Source: Bacillota bacterium
GTDB lineage: Bacteria; Bacillota; Clostridia; Lachnospirales; Lachnospiraceae
Assembly: GCA_023411555.1 (NCBI GenBank)
Contig: JAEYOQ010000001.1
Location: forward strand, 1 to 64,000
Direction of reading: 5' to 3'
DNA: 64,000 bases
Shown here: piece by piece, positions 15,656 to 23,437 of the stretch
Layout of the letters: the number at the start of each line of letters is the position of its first letter
How positions within the stretch are numbered: position 1 is the stretch's first letter
Program-made: the position numbers and the translations under genes
Notes under the pieces: generated by a model
The model's database searches: none
Seen by the model: the letters and a program-made list of their open reading frames with translations, nothing else
Told to the model about the DNA's origin: nothing

Positions 15656-16060
15656 ATGAAGATAGGTAATGAGAAATCAAATGAGTCCTTAACCAGGCTG
15701 CCGGAGACAGAGTTTGAAGTTATGTCAGTAATATGGAGAAACACACCACCCGTAACAACTACAACCCTTATGAATCAACTTGGCAATGATAAAGGATGGA
15801 AGCTGCAGACACTAGTTACTTTATTAAATAGATTAACTGAGCGTGGTTTTATACGTAGCGAAAAGCTGGGAAAGGAACGTACCTATTATCCTTGTGTAAA
15901 GCAGGAAGACTACATCCAATATGAAACAGCACTTTTTGTAAAGCGATATCACGATAACTCATTATTTCAACTAGTGAATGCTTTCTCAGGAGCGAACAAA
16001 CTGAGTGAGGAAGAACGAAATGAGTTGAGCGCTTGGTTAAAGAAACAAGAGGACCAATAA
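15656..16060 (+). CDS. BlaI/MecI/CopY family repressor
   Basis: A 134-residue winged-helix repressor. LPETEFEVMSVIWR begins the family domain, WKLQTLVTLLNRLTERGFI is the recognition region and GKERTYYPCVKQEDY the wing. The C-terminal dimerisation part is where the partner protease cleaves in related systems. GGAGATGAA precedes the start. Its stop lies 1 bp before the BlaR1-type gene. It probably represses its own operon through the two sites at 15596-15628 until the sensor is activated. Confidence 0.9.
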   Translation: MKIGNEKSNESLTRLPETEFEVMSVIWRNTPPVTTTTLMNQLGNDKGWKLQTLVTLLNRLTERGFIRSEKLGKERTYYPCVKQEDYIQYETALFVKRYHDNSLFQLVNAFSGANKLSEEERNELSAWLKKQEDQ

Positions 16061-16061
16061 T

Positions 16062-17681
16062 ATGATAGCTATATTCTATCTGATTTTTATGAATTCTATT
16101 AATTGTACCTTCTTTATTTTACTGTTATATCTTATGGAGCCATTGATAAAAAAATATCTGTCTGCCGCGTGTATATACCGTCTTTGGTTGGTGCTGTTAA
16201 TCGGATTATTGATACCAATGCGTTTGGACAATTCGAAGGCTTTATTTCATGTCCCTTCGCCACAGCTCTCTATGGAAGAAGATGAGGCTGACGGTTTTGG
16301 AAGGGAAGCGAATAGTGAATTTTATCATTCTACAATAAGCACCACGCAATCCCCAGAGCAATTAAGGCTAGGTACGGCGAACACAAATAATAAATCAGAA
16401 GAAATCGTTACTTATATCATTCAGAATAGATATTTATTCTTGTCGCAGCTTTGGATTTTGGGAACATGTTTATTGTTGGTTGTAAAATTGATTCAGTATC
16501 ATAATTATCTTAAGCTCCTAAAAAGGTTTATAGTACCTATCAATCAGGAGGACCTAAAAGAAAGTTTAAATATTTGTATTCAGGAATTACATTCAAGTCA
16601 GGGAGGCAGGAGGTCTCAAAATCATAATATAACGATTTATCAATGTCCTATGATTACAAGCCCTATGACAATTGGTATTTTTAAACCTAGAATTATATTG
16701 CCAGAGGGATCGTACTCGGATAAGGATTTCTATTTTATATTGAAGCATGAGCTGATTCATATCCAAAGAAGAGATTCTCTTGTGAAATTGGTTCGCCTGA
16801 TTGTGTTGGCTCTGAATTGGTTCAATCCATTCTGTTATATATTATCCAAGCATTTGGATCATTGGTGTGAAACTTCCTGTGATGAACTCGTCATAGATAA
16901 TTTTACCAGGTCGGAGTGTTTAGATTATAGTAAGCTTTTATTAAAATATACCGCTGTTAGTAATATTACAACAAATACAATCAATATGATGGGAGGAAAT
17001 GATAATATGAAATTTAGACTGCTTTCAATAATGGAACATAGGAAAAAACATTCTGGTAAAATACTTGTGGTACTGTCACTATGCCTTGTATTTACCACTG
17101 TAATTGTATCGACTATTACTCATACAGATGTGTCAGCGTCTGTTGATAATGCTAAGATGGAAGAGGCGCTGAAGCTGGCAGAAGAAATAGGTGACAATGT
17201 AACCGATTATGCAGAGACTTCTTCAACAAATGATAGGGACCCGGTATACAACGGCGTTACTGACGAGGATATGGCAGAGAATAATTCGGCTCCTGAAGAG
17301 ACTTCCACTACAGACTCACTTCGACAAACAGTAGTTAAATATGCAATACAAGCAGAGGGGGCTCGGTATGAATGGGGAGGAAATGATCTGTATACTGGTG
17401 TTGATACTAGTGGCTTTACTCAGGCAATATATAAAAAAGTCGGCTACGATCTACCGAGGACGTCAAAGGAGCAGGCGGATATCTGCGAGAAGGTCTCTAT
17501 GGATTGTCTGCAGGAGGGGGATCTTATATTCTATGGAGATTCCGATGATAATCAGGTGAATCATGTTGGTATCTATGTCGGAGAGGATAAGATTATCCAT
17601 GCTAAGAATGCACAGGATGGGGTTGTAATCCAGGATATAAACTATCGTACACCATTCAGTGCAGGTAGAATTATCAAATAA
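16062..17681 (+). CDS. BlaR1-type M56 metalloprotease fused to an NlpC/P60 domain lacking its cysteine
   Basis: A 539-residue membrane protein. N-terminal helices (about 3-25, 35-50, 125-143) and a fourth near 330-350 frame an M56 zinc protease domain with HELIH (H229, E230, H233). After a Ser/Thr/Glu-rich linker the extracellular part (about 425-539) is an NlpC/P60 fold rather than the penicillin-binding sensor of BlaR1. The catalytic cysteine of the DCSGF motif is threonine (T449 in VDTSGF); the later histidine (H501 in NHVGIYVG) is kept. It is probably a wall-binding pseudoenzyme that signals through the protease to BlaI; the ligand is inference. It has no separate ribosome site gap from blaI. 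Confidence 0.85.
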   Translation: MIAIFYLIFMNSINCTFFILLLYLMEPLIKKYLSAACIYRLWLVLLIGLLIPMRLDNSKALFHVPSPQLSMEEDEADGFGREANSEFYHSTISTTQSPEQLRLGTANTNNKSEEIVTYIIQNRYLFLSQLWILGTCLLLVVKLIQYHNYLKLLKRFIVPINQEDLKESLNICIQELHSSQGGRRSQNHNITIYQCPMITSPMTIGIFKPRIILPEGSYSDKDFYFILKHELIHIQRRDSLVKLVRLIVLALNWFNPFCYILSKHLDHWCETSCDELVIDNFTRSECLDYSKLLLKYTAVSNITTNTINMMGGNDNMKFRLLSIMEHRKKHSGKILVVLSLCLVFTTVIVSTITHTDVSASVDNAKMEEALKLAEEIGDNVTDYAETSSTNDRDPVYNGVTDEDMAENNSAPEETSTTDSLRQTVVKYAIQAEGARYEWGGNDLYTGVDTSGFTQAIYKKVGYDLPRTSKEQADICEKVSMDCLQEGDLIFYGDSDDNQVNHVGIYVGEDKIIHAKNAQDGVVIQDINYRTPFSAGRIIK

Positions 17682-17750
17682 TATGATCGCGAGATATATT
17701 TAGTTCCGACTTGCATTATTTATATTCATCAATTAATGTATATTACTTCA

Positions 17751-17802
17751 AAGCAGCAGTACGGCTTCTTAATCAATCGTGATTAAGGCAGTACTGCTGC
17801 TT
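17751..17802. repeat. Dispersed AAGCAGCAGT hairpin, copy 2
   Basis: AAGCAGCAGTAC and GTACTGCTGCTT form the outer stem and CTTAATC/GATTAAG the inner stem. It is related to 11421-11474 with different inner-stem bases that still pair. It may serve as the terminator of the blaI-blaR1 pair, although no T-run follows. Confidence 0.65.
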
Positions 17803-17883
17803 AAGTTTATCCAGTATTCAGATATAAAAAAGCCGGAGGTGTTGCTTGCAGGGAACTGATAATGCAAGAATAGTTTCTACATA

Positions 17884-17912
17884 TTGACAGATAGAAGAAT
17901 ATATAATATATT
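17884..17912 (+). promoter_or_regulatory. Promoter of the TetR operon
   Basis: TTGACA (17884-17889), 17 bp, TATATT (17907-17912), about 60 bp before the regulator start. Confidence 0.6.
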
Positions 17913-17974
17913 AAAATTATGCAATATAGATAAAATGTCTTCAGATATTATTACCAGGAGAGGTAAGTCTCGAT

Positions 17975-18526
17975 ATGAAACAACAAATCATAGATGAATG
18001 CATTACACTATTCAATGAAAAGGGCTGCCGATTTACTCTGGATGATATTGTGCAGAGGTTAAGAGTCAGCAGAAAGACAATATACAAGTATTTCCTGAGC
18101 AAGGAGGATATCTTCAAGACGATTATCGATGAGGCCTATGATGATATTCATTATAAGCAGAATTTGATTTTTAATGATAATACCCTCTCGATCAAAGAGA
18201 AGGTATACGCGGTTTGTACCGTTGAGACGAAGTATGATAGCCGAATGCAATTGAAGCGGATTTATGAGTCTGAGCAATTGCTGCCAGAGGTTTACTGGTA
18301 CTTTATGCAAAAGTATGAGGTTGGCTGGGAGATTGTTGAGGATTTGCTGAAGCAGGGGATCCAGGAAGGTGTATTTGAAGAGGTGAATATTGTCCTAGTG
18401 ATTCAAATGCTGATTAATGGAATGAAGATGCTATGTCAGGGCAATTTTCAGGAAGAGAACGGAATTACTTATAAGGAAGGATTGGAGCAAACCGTAAGAA
18501 TTATTATCAAGGGAATATTAAAATAA
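17975..18526 (+). CDS. TetR/AcrR-family regulator
   Basis: A 183-residue one-component repressor. The N-terminal helix-turn-helix is clear (FNEKGCRFTLDDIVQRLRVSRKTIYKYFLSKEDIF, in two contiguous parts); the remaining helical domain would bind the inducer. AGGAGAGG precedes the start. It is followed by an alpha/beta hydrolase (17 bp) and a GPH symporter, its probable targets. The ligand is unknown. Confidence 0.9.
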   Translation: MKQQIIDECITLFNEKGCRFTLDDIVQRLRVSRKTIYKYFLSKEDIFKTIIDEAYDDIHYKQNLIFNDNTLSIKEKVYAVCTVETKYDSRMQLKRIYESEQLLPEVYWYFMQKYEVGWEIVEDLLKQGIQEGVFEEVNIVLVIQMLINGMKMLCQGNFQEENGITYKEGLEQTVRIIIKGILK

Positions 18527-18543
18527 ACAGAAGGAGATAATCC

Positions 18544-19491
18544 ATGCAATATTTTATTATTATAATTATTCTCGCATTACTCGCTCTGATGATGGGAGCT
18601 ATTTCGGTGGTATCCTTTCGGCTTTCTAGTATGATTGTTACGCCGGATACTTCAGACCCGGATCAGTGCTATATTGATGAGATTGTCAAAGGAAAGATTA
18701 ATCAAAAGGAATACGAACAGGACTATCACAGGGAGGATTTTAAGTTGGTGTCGGACTTTGGGTATACTCTTTCCGGAAGCTTTATTCCAAGAGATCCTAA
18801 TGTACCGTTAGGTGACAAAAAAGAGAGAGCGATTATTCTCGTACATGGTTATAGCTTTTGCCAGTTCGGCAGTGTAAAGTACATAAATATATTTCGAAAA
18901 CTGGGCTTTCATTGTGTTATATATGATCATAGAAATCATGGTTATTCAGATAAAGCCATTACTACAATGGGGTATTATGAAGCTCGCGACCTTAAAAAAG
19001 TCACGGATTATATAAGGATGAGGCTAGGAGATGACATTGTCATAGGAACTCATGGGGAATCAATGGGGGCAGCAACGGTTATGATGAATGCTCCTCTTGA
19101 TCATAGGTTGGCATTTGTGATTGAAGATTGCGGCTATTCCAATCTCTCTGACCAACTAGCACATAATCTGAAGCAGACTTATCATCTGCCCCGTTTTCCT
19201 TTTCTGGGGCTAGCAAGTCTTTTCTCAAGACTGCGGGGAGGAATCTTCTTTCATCAGGTAATTCCAAAGAATGAAGTAGCAAAGTGTGAAGCATTACCTA
19301 TGCTATTCCTGCATGGAGAGACGGATGATTTTGTTCCCACAGCTATGGTCAAAGAAATATATGATGCAAAAAAAGGATACCGACGGATGAGAATATTTCC
19401 CAAATCAGGCCATGCAGAAAGCTATTGGAATAACCAGAAGATGTACAGTAAGGAAATTGAAGAGTTTTTAAAAGAAATAAATATAATATAA
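18544..19491 (+). CDS. Alpha/beta hydrolase with N-terminal membrane anchor
   Basis: A 315-residue protein with one N-terminal hydrophobic helix (about 2-24) and an alpha/beta hydrolase domain. The elements are VHGYSF (oxyanion region), YDHRNHGYSD, the nucleophile elbow GESMG, DDFVP (acid) and SGHAES (histidine). AGAAGGAG precedes the start. It sits between the TetR regulator and the symporter, so it may act on the transported compound or its ester. The substrate is not predictable. Confidence 0.85.
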   Translation: MQYFIIIIILALLALMMGAISVVSFRLSSMIVTPDTSDPDQCYIDEIVKGKINQKEYEQDYHREDFKLVSDFGYTLSGSFIPRDPNVPLGDKKERAIILVHGYSFCQFGSVKYINIFRKLGFHCVIYDHRNHGYSDKAITTMGYYEARDLKKVTDYIRMRLGDDIVIGTHGESMGAATVMMNAPLDHRLAFVIEDCGYSNLSDQLAHNLKQTYHLPRFPFLGLASLFSRLRGGIFFHQVIPKNEVAKCEALPMLFLHGETDDFVPTAMVKEIYDAKKGYRRMRIFPKSGHAESYWNNQKMYSKEIEEFLKEINII

Positions 19492-19539
19492 AGCTTTCAC
19501 TTTAAAATTATTATGGTGGCGTAAGCGATGGAGGTAAGT

Positions 19540-20931
19540 ATGGAAGAAAAAGTGTCTTTGAAATCAAAATTATGGTTGTCAGGCGCAGATGGTTTCTGTG
19601 GTATCTTATGCGGCTTGGTCACGGGGGGAGGGTTAACCTATTTTTTCACTAAGTGGATGGGACTTGATACAGCAAAGGCATCACTGGTATGGTTAATCTT
19701 CGGTATCTGGAACGCGTTCAATGATCCCTTATTTGGATATATTTCAGATCGTACCCAGTCGAAAATCGGTAGACGCCTTCCCTACATCAGGTATGGAGCA
19801 CCAATCTATGCTGCTACTTTTATATTATGCTGGCTAAAATGGCCATTTCCGGGAAACCAATGGGGGATGTTTTTTCAGATGCTGATCTCCTTGTTTCTCT
19901 TTGACAGTCTGTACACCTCAATTGCGACTGCTCTTTATGTTATGCCCTTCGAGATAGCTGTATCCAATAAAGCCCGTGGCTCCATATTCATCTGGAAGCT
20001 GTTCTTTAGCCTCATTGCCCTGGCATTTCCTCTCATTCTTATGCCGATGATAAAGCTGGAGCCGGGAGACGACCCCCTACAATTTCAAATGATTATGTCA
20101 TTGATCGGAATAGCCGCAGGACTAATTATTTTCTTCAGTACCTTCTTCTATTCAGAAAAGGGATATGCTAAGGAAGAGGAACAGCCACCGTTTTTTAAAG
20201 CACTGATCGAATGCTTTAAGAACAAGGCCTTCATTATCTTTGAAGTAATCAGCTTTACAGTAATCTACATACAAAATTGCCTCTCCTTGGGAGTTAATTA
20301 TTATTTTACGGAGTTCGAAATCTCCATGCTACCCTGTTATAGTGCCATGCTTATCGGAGCGGTAGTTGGTATCATTCTATGGATAAAAAAGCAGGTTGTC
20401 TGGGGAGTTCGTAAATGTATCATGGTCATGTGTCTGGTGTTCTCTATCGGATGTATGGTCATGGCCTTTGGCGGAGGGATGTTACCTGTTGCGGTCTTTG
20501 GTTTCTTCACCATAGGTTTTGGCTTTGCTGGTGGTATGTATCTGATACCGCTGATGAATGGTGATGTCATCGATTATGATGAAAGCAAAACCTTGCTTCG
20601 CCGTGAGGGTATGTATGCAGGTGTAAATAGTCTTATAACAAAGCCGGCCATGAGTATAGCAACTTCTGCATTTCTTACTATTATCACTGCTTTTGGGTAT
20701 GATACCGCGTTAAAAGCAGGAATACAGTCAGCAAATGCAGAGAGAGGTATCTTAATCGGTTGGATGCTAATACCGGCAATCCTTCTGATCATCTGTTTCT
20801 TCTCCATGTTCTTATATCCTTTGAATGGGGAAGAGTGGAATGAGACAAAGCTTAGGCTGGAGAAGCTTCATAATGAGAAGGAAAAAGAATATCTGAAAGG
20901 CTTGACAGCTGGTAATACTGACTTGACGTGA
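19540..20931 (+). CDS. GPH-family (MelB-like) sugar:cation symporter
   Basis: A 463-residue protein with about 12 membrane helices. It belongs to the glycoside-pentoside-hexuronide:cation group within the MFS, shown by FGIWNAFNDPLFGYISDRTQSKIGRR (read in parts), which carries the N-terminal cation-site aspartates, and DVIDYDESKTLLRREGMY in the second half. The start at 19540 is preferred over 19528 because GGAGG (19530-19534) is then 5 bp away. It is the third gene of the TetR unit. The substrate is probably a glycoside or a related small molecule. Confidence 0.85.
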   Translation: MEEKVSLKSKLWLSGADGFCGILCGLVTGGGLTYFFTKWMGLDTAKASLVWLIFGIWNAFNDPLFGYISDRTQSKIGRRLPYIRYGAPIYAATFILCWLKWPFPGNQWGMFFQMLISLFLFDSLYTSIATALYVMPFEIAVSNKARGSIFIWKLFFSLIALAFPLILMPMIKLEPGDDPLQFQMIMSLIGIAAGLIIFFSTFFYSEKGYAKEEEQPPFFKALIECFKNKAFIIFEVISFTVIYIQNCLSLGVNYYFTEFEISMLPCYSAMLIGAVVGIILWIKKQVVWGVRKCIMVMCLVFSIGCMVMAFGGGMLPVAVFGFFTIGFGFAGGMYLIPLMNGDVIDYDESKTLLRREGMYAGVNSLITKPAMSIATSAFLTIITAFGYDTALKAGIQSANAERGILIGWMLIPAILLIICFFSMFLYPLNGEEWNETKLRLEKLHNEKEKEYLKGLTAGNTDLT

Positions 20932-21031
20932 TATTTCTTGCATTTCTTGAGATTGTACGACATACCATATATTGGACGAAGTAAGTTGTACAAGGGATGG
21001 ATCCAAATGATGCAGGAAAGGAGTAAATGGG

Positions 21032-21307
21032 ATGGAAGTATTATCACGGTATGTCGTTGTAGTCGTATTAGCTATATGCCTATGTCTGGGTTATATAATC
21101 AAACACAGCATATCCTTTATCCCGAATAAGTTTATACCACTTATTTTAGCGGTTGTCGGTACACTGTTAAATGTATGGATCAACGGATGGACCTTTACGC
21201 CCGAGATCCTGCTAGGTGGCCTTGCCAGTGGGCTTGCCAGTACAGGTGCTTTTGAGCTTATGCGCAATATTTCAGGCGATAATGGAGCATCAGAGAATCC
21301 GACATGA
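21032..21307 (+). CDS. Holin-like small membrane protein
   Basis: A 91-residue protein with two or three hydrophobic segments and a polar tail (NISGDNGASENPT). The pattern (YVVVVVLAICLCLGYIIKHS, FIPNKFIPLILAVVG, GGLASGLASTGAFE) resembles phage holins of the Hol44/Phage_holin_5 type that make lesions in the membrane for endolysin release. GGAAAGGAG supports the start. No endolysin or other phage gene is near, so it is an orphan, either a prophage remnant or domesticated. Confidence 0.6.
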   Translation: MEVLSRYVVVVVLAICLCLGYIIKHSISFIPNKFIPLILAVVGTLLNVWINGWTFTPEILLGGLASGLASTGAFELMRNISGDNGASENPT

Positions 21308-21340
21308 AAAAAGATATTACAATACTGGGATCAGGAAGAT

Positions 21341-21402
21341 AAAGGGAGCAGCCTTCGCATTTGCCAGGATTTATGTCCTAGCGAAGCAAAAGTTGCTCCT
21401 TT
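21341..21402. terminator. Bidirectional hairpin between convergent genes
   Basis: AAAGGGAGCA and TGCTCCTTT form the base, and CTTCGC/GCGAAG and AGGA/TCCT extend the stem. It lies between the holin-like gene and the convergent GNAT gene. Confidence 0.6.
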
Positions 21403-21416
21403 GAGCTTTCCTTAAT

Positions 21417-21956
21417 TCATCGGCTTATGTCCTGCCATTCCTCCCTAGACATAGAGTAACAGACGAGGTCGTGGATGGTGCCGTCAAATAGTTTAGAGCA
21501 ATGACGTAGGGTTCCCTCATACTGGAAGCCCAGTTTTTCTATCACTCTTTTGGAACGTATATTGTTCGAATAATGATGGATTGTTACAAACGATATATCA
21601 AATAGCTCAAAGGCATAATCAAGAGCTGCAGCAGCTGCCTCAGGCATAATACCCATTCCCCAATAATCCTCGGATAGAACGTAGCCAAGCATCTTAACAT
21701 CGGGAGCACTACGGAGATGATCCTTATGTAGGCCGATGGATCCAATTAGCTTATTGTTGTCCTTATAGATTAGGGCCCACACTTCTTCACTTTCTATAAA
21801 GCTATCTAAAATTCTCTTCGATTCCTCGATATTATTATGAGGTGGCCAGCCTGCATTAGGTCCAACATGCGGGTTCTTAGCATATGCATAGAAGTCTTCT
21901 AAATCATTTTTCTCAAAGGGTCTTAAGATACAGCGTTTTGTTTCAAGAGTGATCAT
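21417..21956 (-). CDS. GNAT N-acetyltransferase, RimJ/RimL type
   Basis: A 179-residue acetyltransferase of the Acetyltransf_3 group. RCILRPFEKNDLEDFYAYA begins the fold, GYVLSEDYWGMGIMPEAAAA holds the acetyl-CoA loop (Q/RxxGxG-like WGMGI) and RVIEKLGFQYEGTLR the C-terminal motif. Members acetylate protein N-termini or small amines. ATG 21956 is chosen because GGAGG lies 5 bp upstream. It is a single gene. Confidence 0.88.
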   Translation of the reverse strand: MITLETKRCILRPFEKNDLEDFYAYAKNPHVGPNAGWPPHNNIEESKRILDSFIESEEVWALIYKDNNKLIGSIGLHKDHLRSAPDVKMLGYVLSEDYWGMGIMPEAAAAALDYAFELFDISFVTIHHYSNNIRSKRVIEKLGFQYEGTLRHCSKLFDGTIHDLVCYSMSREEWQDISR

Positions 21957-22125
21957 ACTTGCCTCCAATCCAGAGAGTAGGCCACTGGAGCCTAGGGTCT
22001 CTTGGTTATATTCAATGCACTTACTAATCTTGTTTAGGGGTAGGTGCTTTAGAATAGTAGGAGTATATCAGAAAATGGAATTATATACAAGTATCTGACA
22101 ACAGAATAGGTGTTCGGTTGTAAGC

Positions 22126-22154
22126 TTGCGGATTTATATTATCTTGTGTATAAT
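22126..22154 (+). promoter_or_regulatory. Promoter of the sbcD-like operon
   Basis: TTGCGG (22126-22131), 17 bp, TATAAT (22149-22154). The transcript would have a leader of about 125 nt before the gene at 22286. Confidence 0.65.
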
Positions 22155-22285
22155 GAAGAAAATACAGCAAGGACATCTAATGGCCAAGTTCCGTGCTATG
22201 ATTGATATGAGAATGTCTAAAGTGGGAGGTATACGGGCTACTGTTAATAGCAGCTCAGGTGCTTTGGAGAGAGTAGGTGATACAT

Positions 22286-23362
22286 ATGAAGTTTATACAT
22301 ATAGGGGACATCCACCTAGGGGCAGTTCCTGATTCCGATATGCCGTGGGGAGCACAGAGGGGAAAAGAGATATGGGACAGCTTCCAGGATATTATCAGAA
22401 TCTGTAATGAGGAGAAAGCAGACCTATTGCTGATTGCAGGAGATCTTTTTCATCGTCAGCCCTTAGTAAGAGAGTTGAAGGAAGTAAATTATATTCTTAG
22501 TAAGCTTGAGACTTCTAAGGCTGTGATCATGGCAGGTAATCACGATTTTATGGGTGCAAGATCGAATTATCAAGGCTTTGAATGGAATGAGAAGGTTCAT
22601 TACTTCCAGAGTGATGTGGTGGAATGTAAGATATATGAAGAGCTTGGAGTGGAGGTATATGGGTTGAGCTATCACACGAGGGATATCTATGAGGCCTTGT
22701 ATGATGAAGTAAGACCGGAGGAGAATGATCGGATTCACATACTCTTGGCTCACGGTGGCGATGAAAGGAATATACCGATTAATAAAAAGAAAATTAATGA
22801 GCATGCTTTTCACTATGTTGCTCTCGGTCATATCCATAAGCCGGAGATCATCACAAACCGAATGGCATATTGTGGTTCTCTGGAGCCTCTGGATAAGAAT
22901 GAGACTGGAGACCGGGGGTATGTACTCGGAGAGATTACCATAGGTGAGGATGGTAAGAGAGTTACTAACATTCGTTTTATTCCTCATGCGGCTAGAGCTT
23001 ATCAACGATGCCTTCTCTCAGTGACCCCACAGGATACCAACGGTTCACTTCTTGATAAGGCTAGAAGTATTATGAAGGAACGGGGGATGCAGCATATCTA
23101 CTCCTATACAATACAGGGGATTCGGGATGAGATGATTCGTTTTGATAGGGAGGCAATCAGAGCTCTGGGCAATGTCCTTGAGGTTGAGGACCAATCCGTT
23201 CCGGACTATGATTTTGATGCCCTTTACCTAGAGAATAAAGACAATATTATCGGGATGTTCATCCAAAGGATTCGCGAGAATACGAACCAGGATGAAGTGG
23301 CAAGGAAGGCGCTTTATTATGGAATCGAGGCATTACTGGGAGCAAGGGAAGCCGGAAGATAG
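22286..23362 (+). CDS. SbcD/YhaO-like DNA repair exonuclease (metallophosphoesterase)
   Basis: A 358-residue calcineurin-like phosphoesterase of the Mre11/SbcD group. The metal-site motifs are in order: GDIHLG, GDLFH, GNHDF, HGGD and GHIHKP. The C-terminal part fits the family's capping domain. ATG 22286 is used rather than GTG 22277 because AGTAGG precedes it. It is followed after 75 bp by an SMC-like ATPase gene, so together they form a DNA end-processing complex of the YhaO-YhaN type. DNA substrate and role in repair are inferred from the family. Confidence 0.88.
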   Translation: MKFIHIGDIHLGAVPDSDMPWGAQRGKEIWDSFQDIIRICNEEKADLLLIAGDLFHRQPLVRELKEVNYILSKLETSKAVIMAGNHDFMGARSNYQGFEWNEKVHYFQSDVVECKIYEELGVEVYGLSYHTRDIYEALYDEVRPEENDRIHILLAHGGDERNIPINKKKINEHAFHYVALGHIHKPEIITNRMAYCGSLEPLDKNETGDRGYVLGEITIGEDGKRVTNIRFIPHAARAYQRCLLSVTPQDTNGSLLDKARSIMKERGMQHIYSYTIQGIRDEMIRFDREAIRALGNVLEVEDQSVPDYDFDALYLENKDNIIGMFIQRIRENTNQDEVARKALYYGIEALLGAREAGR

Positions 23363-23437
23363 TTTCCTGCTTTGAGAAGGGATGCTGAAAGGTCTCTCTG
23401 AGGAGAGCGTGATGCAGATTGGAAAGGTTGATTCGAT

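Noticed and set aside
22126..22332. Forward 68-codon frame before the sbcD-like gene
   Set aside because: It starts inside the -35 of the promoter, lacks a ribosome site and overlaps the real gene; composition is not coding-like.
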